64,000 nucleotides of DNA from Hymenobacter metallicola (GTDB lineage Bacteria > Bacteroidota > Bacteroidia > Cytophagales > Hymenobacteraceae), in contig NZ_SRMB01000001.1 of NCBI RefSeq assembly GCF_004745645.1, positions 186,001 through 250,000 of the forward strand, read 5' to 3'. Positions within the stretch are counted from its first letter, which is position 1; each line of letters begins with the position of its first letter. The position numbers and the translations under genes were made by a program. Below the pieces are notes generated by a model. The model was not told where the DNA came from. It saw only the letters and a list, made by a program, of their open reading frames with translations, and did no database searches. This document shows, in pieces, positions 16,186 through 23,894 of this stretch.

Positions 16186-17370
16186 ATGGGTATGGAAATG
16201 ATTCAGCTGTTGCCCCTGCCCGGTAACGTCGGGCCGGCCGTGCGTGCCCTGGGCTGGGACTGGGCCGTGGAAGAAGCCTGCGAAAACTACGTGGCCCGGG
16301 AAGCCGTGCTGCTGCCCGAGGCCGAAGCCGATGCGCTGCTGGCCGCCGCCGACACCCTCTATGATATGATGGTGCGGGCTATTCCCGACGCCGTGCCCGA
16401 GGATCTGTTGCAACTGCTGGCTATTCCCCCAAACCTGTGGGCTGCCGTGCGCCACTCCTGGAACGACGACCGGCACTGGCACCTCTATGGCCGCTTCGAC
16501 CTGGCCAGCACGCCCGATGGCCCCAAGCTGATTGAGTTCAACGCCGATACGGCTACCAGTATTCCCGAAACGGCCGTCGTGCAATGGGCTAGCCTGGTGG
16601 CCGCCCAGCAAGACGATGATGAGCGTCAGGCCAATGGGTTGTTTGAAGGGCTGGAGGCCCAATTCCGCCACTGGCTGGGGCTTAACGCTGACCTGGACAA
16701 CTCCTTGCTGCTGGTGTATTTGCCCGACAGCGCCGAAGATGAGGCCAATTGTGTGGTGCTGGCCGAAGCCGCCCGGGCCGCGGGCTTCCGCCAGGTACAC
16801 GTGTGCCCGGTTGATGCTATGCAGGTATCCGTGGCGGGCGAGGAGCGCGGCGCCTGGGCGGAAGTGAAGCCGGGTGAGTGGGTGCGGTTTGGCTTTCTGT
16901 TCAAACTTGTGCCCTGGGAAATTCTGGCCGAAGACGAACCCGAGCTGACGGCCGACCTCTGCCAGCTACTGCAAAGCCGTGACCTTATTATTGCCAACCC
17001 CGCCTATACCTTATTATTCCAAAGTAAAGGGCTGCTGGCCTGGCTCTGGCAGGTGTATCCGCACCACCCGCTGCTGCTGGAAGCTTCTCTGGACGACCTG
17101 ACGGGCCGTTACGTCCGTAAGCCTCTGCTGGGCCGGGAAGGACAGAACGTGGTTCAGGTAGACGGTAGCCGCTTGGTGCAGGAGCAGCCCGGCGACTTTG
17201 CCCATCAGCCCCAGGTGCGGCAGCGCTGGGTCGAACTGCCCCAGGATGCTCAGCGCCGTCAGTACCAAGCCGGCGTATTCTGGGCCGGGGAGGCCTGTGC
17301 CATCAGCTTTCGGCGCGAATCCGGGGTCATTACCAACCTGTCCGAATTTGTGCCCCATATTCTGGAATAG
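16186..17370 (+). CDS. Glutathionylspermidine synthase-like ATP-grasp protein (YgiC family)
   Basis: 394 residues, ATP-grasp fold. Recognised by YGRFDLASTPDGPKLIEFNADTATS-type wording (here split: YGRFDLA at about 104 and FNADTATSIPE at about 125), the C-terminal RYVRKPLLGREGQNV and SFRRESGVITNLSEFVPHI. The family contains the C-terminal synthetase domain of E. coli Gsp, but YgiC-like stand-alone members do not make glutathionylspermidine as far as known, so the substrate is uncertain. It begins 9 bases after the YgiB-like lipoprotein gene and is almost surely cotranscribed. Confidence 0.85.
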   Translation: MGMEMIQLLPLPGNVGPAVRALGWDWAVEEACENYVAREAVLLPEAEADALLAAADTLYDMMVRAIPDAVPEDLLQLLAIPPNLWAAVRHSWNDDRHWHLYGRFDLASTPDGPKLIEFNADTATSIPETAVVQWASLVAAQQDDDERQANGLFEGLEAQFRHWLGLNADLDNSLLLVYLPDSAEDEANCVVLAEAARAAGFRQVHVCPVDAMQVSVAGEERGAWAEVKPGEWVRFGFLFKLVPWEILAEDEPELTADLCQLLQSRDLIIANPAYTLLFQSKGLLAWLWQVYPHHPLLLEASLDDLTGRYVRKPLLGREGQNVVQVDGSRLVQEQPGDFAHQPQVRQRWVELPQDAQRRQYQAGVFWAGEACAISFRRESGVITNLSEFVPHILE

Positions 17371-17699
17371 TAGGCCAGCTTTTGTACGCCAAGCGCCAAG
17401 TAGAGAGTTCGGCCCGGGTGCCCCGCATTACTGAACGAGGGTGGCAATGGCTAGCCAAGTTTGCTGTTTTTAGCAACCCGCTTACAGATACATAGTTACG
17501 TCTAGGCGGGCGAGCCGCTTAAGGGCGTATTGTAATATTATATAAAAATTTCATTAAATATTTTTACGAAATAAAGGCGTTCAGTCTTTGGATAATTCTT
17601 TTAAATAATTAAGTTTATTCCGCAAAATAGCTGGCCGCCACAAACTGGGCCGGTGGTTCTCATTATTACATTTCTTTCATTCCGCTCAGCTCTATAGCT
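17371..17699 (+). other. AT-rich leader region of the curli locus
   Basis: About 330 bases without a gene and much richer in A+T than its flanks, especially 17525-17640. It contains the candidate csgE promoter listed separately. No hairpin terminator of the YgiC-like gene was found in it. Confidence 0.5.
17588..17617 (+). promoter_or_regulatory. Candidate promoter for csgE
   Basis: TTG at 17588-17590, a 19-base spacer and TAAGTTTA at 17610-17617, one mismatch from the Bacteroidota consensus TAnnTTTG. It would leave a leader of about 75 bases before the csgE ATG. Confidence 0.45.
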
Positions 17700-18332
17700 A
17701 TGGACAACCGTGCCTCCACACCAAAAATTGAGGTAACCCCTGTTGTGCCTCCTACGCCACAAACCTTGATGGTACTGTGGTGGCGCCCCTGGATGATGGG
17801 CCTGGGCTGTTGGCTATTACTGTTCGTTTCTTCCGTTAGCTATGCTCAGCAAGTTCCGGCCAGCAAACCACAAGTGCAGAAGGAATCGGAGGCCGCGCCC
17901 TTACCGGCCAAAAAGCTGGAAGAAGCTCTGCAATTGTTGCTAAAAGTCACTACCAAGGACAGCAGCCAGGTGAACAACCAGCGCCGCCGCTTCCGGCCCA
18001 CTGAAATAGAGGGCCTGGTGATGGACCAGACCATTACGAAAGTAGGCCACGACTTCTATGATGCCTTTTACAGCATCTGGGAGGTGCCGGCGGAGGTAGG
18101 CGACTATACCATTATTATTCACGAAAAGCCAGCCCGGGGTACCAGCACGTTAATTTCGGTGGAAGTGAATGAGAATGAGTTGCTAGAGTTACCCCTGCAG
18201 CCCAAGGCGGAAGTTATTGAAGAAACTGCGGCCTACGCTTTTGAAGTGGCGACCAACTTTTTGGTGCAGTTGCGCAACGATAGTAAACATCTAGAGCAGC
18301 AAGGGGGGCGCCACCCCCTCGAAGTCTTCTAA
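17700..18332 (+). CDS. csgE: Curli assembly protein CsgE
   Basis: 210 residues. Curli CsgE is a periplasmic specificity factor that caps the CsgG channel and directs curlin subunits to it. The diagnostic stretch is IEGLVMDQTITKVGHDFYDA followed by FYSIWE and IIIHEKPARG, as in the family. The N-terminal 26 residues are proline-rich and precede a hydrophobic signal (GCWLLLFVSSVSYAQ); the natural start may be the internal ATG at 17769, which would give a normal signal peptide. First gene of the curli cluster, 6 bases before csgF. Confidence 0.93.
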   Translation: MDNRASTPKIEVTPVVPPTPQTLMVLWWRPWMMGLGCWLLLFVSSVSYAQQVPASKPQVQKESEAAPLPAKKLEEALQLLLKVTTKDSSQVNNQRRRFRPTEIEGLVMDQTITKVGHDFYDAFYSIWEVPAEVGDYTIIIHEKPARGTSTLISVEVNENELLELPLQPKAEVIEETAAYAFEVATNFLVQLRNDSKHLEQQGGRHPLEVF

Positions 18333-18338
18333 TCGGCC

Positions 18339-18800
18339 ATGTATTTCTCCCCAACATATATGAAGCAATTTCTACTTCGCTGGCCCCTACTGCTCCTCTT
18401 ATTGCTGCTGGGTGCTCACCAAGCGGCTGCCCAGGATTTTGTGTATGAGCCTAAGAACCCTTCATTCGGCGGCGGCAATACCTTCAACTACGCCTGGATG
18501 CTCAGCTCGGCCCAGGCCCAGAACACCATTGCTGACCCCGCCACGTCGAATGCCAGCAACCCCTTTCAGCAGGATCCGCTCAAACAGTTCGAGCAAAACC
18601 TGAATCAGCAGATTCTGGGGCAGCTGGCGCAGCGCCTGATCGGCAATCAGCTTGGTAGCCAGAGCCAGGGGTTGCAGGAAGGGAGCTACTCCGTAGGAGC
18701 CTACCGCATCAATGTGGTACCGACCAACGGCGGATTTTCGGTGCAGATAACTGATTCGAATACCGGCAACCAGACCACGGTTACCATCCCTTATTTCTAA
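18339..18800 (+). CDS. csgF: Curli assembly protein CsgF
   Basis: 153 residues. CsgF works at the cell surface with CsgG and CsgB to start fibre growth. It has the family's mature start, DFVYEPKNPSFGGGNTFNY, just after a signal peptide, and the C-terminal beta part GGFSVQITDSNTGNQTTV. A second ATG at 18360 (MKQFLLRWPLLLLLLLLG) gives a more ordinary signal peptide and may be the real start. Six bases after csgE and 18 before csgG, so one transcription unit. Confidence 0.93.
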   Translation: MYFSPTYMKQFLLRWPLLLLLLLLGAHQAAAQDFVYEPKNPSFGGGNTFNYAWMLSSAQAQNTIADPATSNASNPFQQDPLKQFEQNLNQQILGQLAQRLIGNQLGSQSQGLQEGSYSVGAYRINVVPTNGGFSVQITDSNTGNQTTVTIPYF

Positions 18801-18818
18801 TCCTGTTCCTCCCCACCC

Positions 18819-20228
18819 ATGTTTCTTGCTAGTTGTCGTCGTTTGCTGCTGGGCTGCCTGGCAGTAGGCGGGGTGGCGGGCTGCGCCCCTTACTTTCACC
18901 AGCCCTTCGCCGCCGAAAAGGCCCGCCTTGGAGCGGATATCCGCGGCAATCAGGAGTTGCGCGGCTTGCCCCAGCCCCGGGAGCGAATTGTAGCCGCTGT
19001 GTACAAGTTTCGCGACCAAACTGGGCAATACAAACCTAGCCAGAACGGCTCCAGCTTTTCTACGGCCATTACGCAAGGAGGCACCAGTATCCTGCTGCGC
19101 GCCCTGGAGGAATCACGCTGGTTTAATCCCATTGAGCGCGAAAACCTGGGCAACCTGTTAAACGAACGCAAAATTATCCGCTCTAGTCGGGCTGAATACC
19201 AGGAGCAAACCGGCCAGCGCCAACCCATGCTGCCGTCCTTGCTGTTTGCCGGCATTATTCTCGAAGGCGGTATTATCTCCTACGATGCCAACGTAATAAC
19301 CGGCGGGGCCGGACTGCGCTATTTTGGTGCCGGCGCTTCGGGGCAATACCGCCAAGACCGGGTTACTGTGTATCTGCGGGCTATAAGTACCAGCACCGGC
19401 GAGATTCTGAAAACGGTCTACACTTCCAAAACCATTTTGTCGCAGCAGGTCGATGCCAGCCTGTTCCGCTTCGTCGACTTCAAACGGTTGCTCGAAACCG
19501 AAACGGGCTTTACCTATAACGAGCCAACCGAAATGGCTGTGAAGGAAGCTATTGAGAAGGCCGTCGAAGCCTTGGTGTACGAAGGGATTCAGGAGCGGCT
19601 GTGGTCGCCCCAGAATGAGGCCGACCGTACTGGAGCCGGCATGGCAGCGTATCAGCAGGAAAAGCGGGAAAACCAGGATATCGATGTGTTGGGCCGGGTG
19701 CAGCGCGACCGGCGCGGCACGCTTGGCATTGGCCTCAGCGCGGCTACGGCTCGCTACAGCGGCGACTTCAGCAAGCCGCAGCTGCGGGGTGGGGGAGAGC
19801 TGACGATACGCTATGCCCCCAAGCCGGCTGCCAAGCTTTCGGCGGCCGTTAATATCGGCCGGTTTCAATTAGGGGCTGGCGACTTCTACCGCGAAACCTT
19901 CAACTACGCCGAGCTAAGCGGGCTCTACAGGCTTTTCCCCCGTGACCGGTTTACTCCGTACATACTGGCCGGGGCCGGCATCACCTCCCGTAACAAGTCA
20001 ACCGATATGCGGGCTGTACTTGGTCATGTTACCACGGGGCTTGGGGTAGAATATCTGCCCACTGACCACCTCGGTATTGGCATTGGTATCGATAACCGCT
20101 ACTATATGACTGATAAGCTAGATCATATCAAACTTGGAAAGTATAACGACTCGTATTGGAGCCTCAAGGCTAGTATGATTTTTTACCTCGGCCGTGGTGC
20201 CAACTTCTCCAAGCCTAGCACACCATAG
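18819..20228 (+). CDS. csgG: CsgG curli secretion channel with C-terminal barrel-like extension
   Basis: 469 residues against about 277 in E. coli. The N-terminus is a lipoprotein signal (AVGGVAGC, C22). Residues 22-280 match CsgG, the nonameric outer-membrane export pore: AVYKFRDQTGQYKP, LLRALEESRWFNPIERENL, NERKIIRSSRAEY, and the acidic-turn region GGIISYDANVITGG. From about 290 an extra domain of some 175 residues follows with alternating strands (ELTIRYAPKPAAKLSAAVNI, YILAGAGITS, GLGVEYLPTDHLGIGIGID) and resembles a small outer-membrane barrel. The last strand ends SMIFYLGRG. This fusion is the unusual feature. Confidence 0.92.
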   Translation: MFLASCRRLLLGCLAVGGVAGCAPYFHQPFAAEKARLGADIRGNQELRGLPQPRERIVAAVYKFRDQTGQYKPSQNGSSFSTAITQGGTSILLRALEESRWFNPIERENLGNLLNERKIIRSSRAEYQEQTGQRQPMLPSLLFAGIILEGGIISYDANVITGGAGLRYFGAGASGQYRQDRVTVYLRAISTSTGEILKTVYTSKTILSQQVDASLFRFVDFKRLLETETGFTYNEPTEMAVKEAIEKAVEALVYEGIQERLWSPQNEADRTGAGMAAYQQEKRENQDIDVLGRVQRDRRGTLGIGLSAATARYSGDFSKPQLRGGGELTIRYAPKPAAKLSAAVNIGRFQLGAGDFYRETFNYAELSGLYRLFPRDRFTPYILAGAGITSRNKSTDMRAVLGHVTTGLGVEYLPTDHLGIGIGIDNRYYMTDKLDHIKLGKYNDSYWSLKASMIFYLGRGANFSKPSTP

Positions 20229-20258
20229 TCTTACCAGGATGCTATAACTAGTTGAACC

Positions 20259-20284
20259 AGAAAGCGCTAAGAATAGCGCTTTCT
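20259..20284 (+). terminator. Hairpin terminator after csgG
   Basis: AGAAAGCGCTA (20259-20269) pairs with TAGCGCTTTCT (20274-20284) around loop AGAA, followed by GTATTTATG. It separates csgEFG from the curlin genes. Confidence 0.6.
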
Positions 20285-20357
20285 GTATTTATGAAGACTA
20301 GATGAATTTAATATAAATAAGTCAATAAAATATTTAACAATTTTTATTGAACAGGTC

Positions 20358-20387
20358 TTGACATTTACTTTTTTCAATATATATTTG
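20358..20387 (+). promoter_or_regulatory. Strong Bacteroidota-type promoter for the first curlin gene
   Basis: TTG (20358-20360), a 19-base spacer and TATATTTG (20380-20387) match the consensus TTG-N19/20-TAnnTTTG exactly. The surroundings are very AT-rich. It lies about 85 bases before the curlin start, and indicates that curlin subunits are transcribed separately from csgEFG. Confidence 0.7.
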
Positions 20388-20470
20388 TCTTATTCCTCCG
20401 GAGGGAATAATCTATGTTAGCTACGTGCCGGCTGAGGCACCCCCTTCTTCAACCTTGTTTAATCCCACTC

Positions 20471-21415
20471 ATGAAAAAGATTTCTTTTTTCGCAGCCTCG
20501 TTGTTGGTTGCCGGTAGCGCTTATGCTCAAAACAACACCCAGTCTTCAACTTCTACAGGCAACTCGAACGCCGTAACCGTTACCCAATCGGGTAGTAGCA
20601 GCTCGGCCGTTGGAACCCAACTGGGTAATAGCAACGCTCTGACGCAAACTCAGTCGGGTGGTGCCCTTAACTCGGCTACCTCTCTCCAGCGGGGTAACAA
20701 CCAGACGTCGGTTCAGACCCAGGTTGGTAACTCAAATGCTGCTTATGTGAAGCAAGGCGACGGGATTCCGCTGGATAATGGTAACACCGCCACGCAAACT
20801 CAGACCGGCGACCGGAACAGCGCCAGAGCGGAGCAGCTGAGCGGAGCAAACGTTTCGACCCAGACCCAGAGCGGCAACGACCACATTGGACAGGTTTTCC
20901 AGAGCACCAGCGAAGGCAATACCGCCACGCAGACCCAGCTCGGAAGCAGCCAGCAGGGCTACATTACGCAACTGGGCTCGGGTAATACCGCTACGCAGTA
21001 TCAGCGCGGTCTGCAGGACAAAGCCACTATTTATCAGCTAGGCAATTCCAACAGCGCTTCGCAGTCGCAAGGCACTAACCCTTCGGCAAGCTGGTTCTCG
21101 GTTGCCTCCATTGAGCAAATTGGCAATGGCAACACTGCTACCCAAACCCAGCAGTACGACTATCAGAATGCCACAATCGAGCAATCCGGTAACGGTAGCA
21201 CCGCCATTCAGAACCAGAGCGCCGGTGCTGACTTGGTGCAGCCCGGCAACCGTGCCTACATCGACCAGGATGATGCCGGCGGCCACTTCGCTCGTCAGAC
21301 CCAGCTGGGTATCGGTAACCAGGCTGACACTTACCAGGGCCTGAGCGGTAACAGCAGCGACGTAACCCAGACCGGCAACAGCAACATCAGCGTAGTAAAG
21401 CAAAATCATCCATAA
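20471..21415 (+). CDS. Curlin major-subunit-like protein 1 (CsgA family)
   Basis: 314 residues: signal peptide MKKISFFAASLLVAGSAYAQ, then about 290 residues of curlin repeats. The repeat unit alternates Q-x-G and N-x-A-x-x-x-Q patterns, for example NTATQTQTGDRNSARAEQ and NTATQYQRGLQDKATIYQ, making roughly a dozen amyloid strands. It is two to three times the length of E. coli CsgA. The protein is rich in Q, N, S, T and G and nearly free of Cys and aromatic residues, as expected of a functional amyloid secreted through CsgG. The C-terminal 70 residues, ending SVVKQNHP, are close to those of the next gene. ATG 20471 is chosen over 20414 because it starts the signal peptide. Confidence 0.9.
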   Translation: MKKISFFAASLLVAGSAYAQNNTQSSTSTGNSNAVTVTQSGSSSSAVGTQLGNSNALTQTQSGGALNSATSLQRGNNQTSVQTQVGNSNAAYVKQGDGIPLDNGNTATQTQTGDRNSARAEQLSGANVSTQTQSGNDHIGQVFQSTSEGNTATQTQLGSSQQGYITQLGSGNTATQYQRGLQDKATIYQLGNSNSASQSQGTNPSASWFSVASIEQIGNGNTATQTQQYDYQNATIEQSGNGSTAIQNQSAGADLVQPGNRAYIDQDDAGGHFARQTQLGIGNQADTYQGLSGNSSDVTQTGNSNISVVKQNHP

Positions 21416-21450
21416 GCTGGGCGCAGCTATCTGCCACTCCTAGCTAAGTC

Positions 21451-21502
21451 CAGATAGCACCTTCTTACCATCAGCTGATGTGGGAGGTGCTATCTGCTTT
21501 TT
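21451..21502 (+). terminator. Terminator between the two curlin genes
   Basis: CAGATAGCACCT (21451-21462) pairs exactly with AGGTGCTATCTG (21485-21496) and is followed by CTTTTTA. It lies 36 bases past the first curlin stop, so the two curlin genes may be expressed independently or through partial readthrough. Confidence 0.75.
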
Positions 21503-21540
21503 ACACAAGGTCAGTTTCAATTGGTTTTATCCTTCCTTCC

Positions 21541-22515
21541 ATGAAAAATCTTTCACTTATAGCAGCTGCTCTGCTCGTTACTGGGGCAGCCCAAGCGCAA
21601 AGCAACATCCAGTCGTTGTCGCAGACTGGCAGTGGCAACACCGGGAACGTAACGCAGTCGGGTAGCTTCAGCACCGCCACTGCCACCCAGCTTGGCAACA
21701 ATAACAAGCTGACTCAGAGCCAAGGAGCTGCCGCTGGCTACGGAAATACCCTGAATACGGCCGTATCCACTCAGCGTGGCAACGACAATATCGTGACGCA
21801 GTCACAGTCCGGCTCGCGCAACCAGGCTACTGTGACCCAGGGCGACGGAACTCCCAGTGACAACGGCAATGAAGCAACCCAACTTCAGATTGGGCAGCGC
21901 AACCAGGCTACGGCCACGCAGCTGGGCGGCACGAGCATCTCGTATCAGGAGCAGCGTGATGGTTCCCGCAACGAGGCTACGGTGACGCAAACGGGCGGGG
22001 ACTTCAACAATGCCCGCCAAGTGCAGCGCGACGCTAGTTCGGGCTATGGCACGAACGACAACAAAGCCCTCATCGAGCAGACGGGTAATTACAACAAGAG
22101 CAGCCAAGAGCAGCGCGGGGTTGAGAACCGGGCTACTGCTATTCAGAATGGCTCTTTCAACGAAGCTACCCAAACGCAGGGCAGCAACTTCGATGGCAGC
22201 TTCCGCACTACTGCTTCGATCAACCAGCTCGGTAATACCAACAAAGCCACGCAGGCTCAGAACGGTGACAACCAACGGGCCATCATCGAGCAGGAAGGCA
22301 ATCTGAACATCGCCATCCAAACCCAAGGCAATAGCATCGGGGGTATCGGCAACCGTGCCTACATCGACCAGGATGGAGACGGCCATTTCGCCCGGCAGAT
22401 TCAGACCGGCGTGGGCAACCAAGCCGACACCTGGCAAGGAGCCAGCGGCAATAGCAGCGACGTGACCCAAACCGGAAACAACAACACCAGCGTGGTAAAG
22501 CAAAACCACCCATAA
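21541..22515 (+). CDS. Curlin major-subunit-like protein 2 (CsgA family)
   Basis: 324 residues, signal peptide MKNLSLIAAALLVTGAAQAQ and about 300 residues of curlin repeats such as NEATQLQIGQRNQATATQ and NKATQAQNGDNQRAIIEQ. It is a paralogue of the previous gene: the ends share GNRAYIDQD, GHFARQ, NSSDVTQTGN and the terminal SVVKQNHP, while the central repeats differ. This suggests tandem duplication followed by divergence in repeat number and side chains. The start at 21541 opens the signal peptide; the frame extends upstream but through the terminator of the first curlin gene. Confidence 0.9.
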   Translation: MKNLSLIAAALLVTGAAQAQSNIQSLSQTGSGNTGNVTQSGSFSTATATQLGNNNKLTQSQGAAAGYGNTLNTAVSTQRGNDNIVTQSQSGSRNQATVTQGDGTPSDNGNEATQLQIGQRNQATATQLGGTSISYQEQRDGSRNEATVTQTGGDFNNARQVQRDASSGYGTNDNKALIEQTGNYNKSSQEQRGVENRATAIQNGSFNEATQTQGSNFDGSFRTTASINQLGNTNKATQAQNGDNQRAIIEQEGNLNIAIQTQGNSIGGIGNRAYIDQDGDGHFARQIQTGVGNQADTWQGASGNSSDVTQTGNNNTSVVKQNHP

Positions 22516-22543
22516 GCTCGGCGCTACCGCTCACCTATGACAA

Positions 22544-22584
22544 AAAGGGCATCTTAACAGGCAGCTGCTTGTAAGATGCTCTTT
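22544..22584 (+). terminator. Terminator after the second curlin gene
   Basis: AAAGGGCATCTTA (22544-22556) pairs with TAAGATGCTCTTT (22572-22584) with one G-T pair. A loop of 15 bases separates them; GTCGTTG follows. Confidence 0.65.
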
Positions 22585-22746
22585 GTCGTTGCAGGCGAGG
22601 AATGCGCTGGAAATAAATATTGCCTATTGTATTTTATTATTAATAAATAACCTTATTTTTATACAGATGCTAGAAGTGCTCCATGAGCCATTTAGAGAGC
22701 TAATACCTTATTTATCATCTCTCACTCTACTTTTTCATTCTTAACT

Positions 22747-23340
22747 ATGAAAAGAGTACTTGCCATTGGTGTGCTCGTGGGGCTTCTTACGGGGGCTCAC
22801 CGCACGCAGGCACAAACCAGTCGGGACCCTGAAGATATCAGCACAGGCCAGCTCCTGGAACAACGACTCGAAACCGAAACTCTCGCCGGTAGTACGCAGC
22901 AGGCGGCCTTGGGAAAAAATCAGGCAGCCTTGCTACAGCTCGGCAACCAGAACCAGGCCAGCATCGATCAGCGCATAATTGGCGTTGGGCAAGGAAACAC
23001 GGCCAGCATCAATCAGAATGGGACTAGCAACCTAGCCGCCATTTTGCAGAACGGGGCCGGTAGCCGCACTATCATCTCCCAAGCCGGGGCCAACAATGTT
23101 GCCAGCAGCGAAATCAATGGCTATAATACCGAGTCGGAGATACTGCAGAAAGGCAACGGCAATCGGGTGGATCAGCGGCTGAACGTAGACGACCGGCGCT
23201 ACAGCGTTGAGCAAATGGGGAATAACAACAACCTGGTTCAGCGCGAAAGCGGCAGCACGGCCCCTGGCTATGAAGTCACCATGAAGGGCAACGGCATCCG
23301 CATCATTATCGAGCAAGGCCGGGCCTCAACCATGCCATAA
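22747..23340 (+). CDS. csgB: Minor curlin / nucleator-like protein (CsgB-like)
   Basis: 197 residues: signal peptide ending RTQAQ, a non-repeat lead of about 45 residues, then curlin repeats with less regular spacing than the CsgA-like pair, e.g. NTASINQNGTSNLAAILQNG and NVASSEINGYNTESEILQ. The C-terminus YEVTMKGNGIRIIIEQG is hydrophobic and basic, as in CsgB nucleators, whose last repeat anchors the fibre to the cell. The CsgB role is inferred from size, position after the major subunits and this end. An AT-rich gap of 160 bases and its own terminator flank it. Confidence 0.75.
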   Translation: MKRVLAIGVLVGLLTGAHRTQAQTSRDPEDISTGQLLEQRLETETLAGSTQQAALGKNQAALLQLGNQNQASIDQRIIGVGQGNTASINQNGTSNLAAILQNGAGSRTIISQAGANNVASSEINGYNTESEILQKGNGNRVDQRLNVDDRRYSVEQMGNNNNLVQRESGSTAPGYEVTMKGNGIRIIIEQGRASTMP

Positions 23341-23350
23341 CCCGGAAAAG

Positions 23351-23385
23351 AACACTCCGGTTGCAACAGCTAACCGGAGTGTTTT
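23351..23385 (+). terminator. Terminator after the CsgB-like gene
   Basis: AACACTCCGGTT (23351-23362) pairs exactly with AACCGGAGTGTT (23372-23383) and is followed by TTACCC. Short 9-base loop. Confidence 0.75.
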
Positions 23386-23441
23386 ACCCGCGCCCCGCGG
23401 TTGAATTATTGCGTTTTCGTTAGACTCTCAGACCTTTACCT

Positions 23442-23825
23442 ATGAATCACTATTGGTTCTTGGCCATGTGGCCTATCCTTGCCATGCTAGGGCAGGGGCG
23501 AGCAACCGGATTGGACGGGGCGCCTTGTCGTGCCACCCTGGAATCGAAGCTGGAGGCTGGTCGCCTCACTGTAATTGGGCACTGTCAGAATGCGGGCAAT
23601 GAGCCGTTGACGCTGCAATACGAGTTATCTGCTAATAAACGAGGGCAAGCTGGCAGTTCTCGTAATTCCCAATCGGGCCGCTTTACGGTAGCCCCGCAGC
23701 AAACGGCCAATCTATCCCAAACTACCATGAGCGTCGCCGCCACCGATTTCTACCAGATCAACCTGCGGGTGCTCGATCTGCAGGGCCGGGTTGTGGCAGA
23801 AGACTCGCTTGTGCACCGCCCTTAG
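23442..23825 (+). CDS. csgH: CsgH-like curli chaperone/inhibitor
   Basis: 127 residues with a signal peptide of about 21 residues, then a single beta-sandwich-like domain: CRATLESKLEAGRLTVIGHC, LTLQYELSANKRGQAGSSRN, QSGRFTVAPQQTANLSQTTM. The pattern (two cysteines, the 'sG.f.vapg...Ls' block) is that of CsgH, the curli amyloid inhibitor that replaces CsgC outside enterobacteria. It should act in the periplasm to stop premature polymerisation of curlins. Position behind the curlin genes supports this. Confidence 0.8.
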   Translation: MNHYWFLAMWPILAMLGQGRATGLDGAPCRATLESKLEAGRLTVIGHCQNAGNEPLTLQYELSANKRGQAGSSRNSQSGRFTVAPQQTANLSQTTMSVAATDFYQINLRVLDLQGRVVAEDSLVHRP

Positions 23826-23894
23826 ATAGCCGCCTGATCATTTTCAGATAATCCGCCCTGTTGTAACCCTTTCCCGCCCTTCCTTTTATCTTAT

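Noticed and set aside
20471..22515. Repetitive DNA that could suggest a CRISPR or tandem-repeat array
   Set aside because: The repeats are degenerate, in frame and encode curlin Q-x-G / N-x-A units; no fixed direct repeat with unique spacers.
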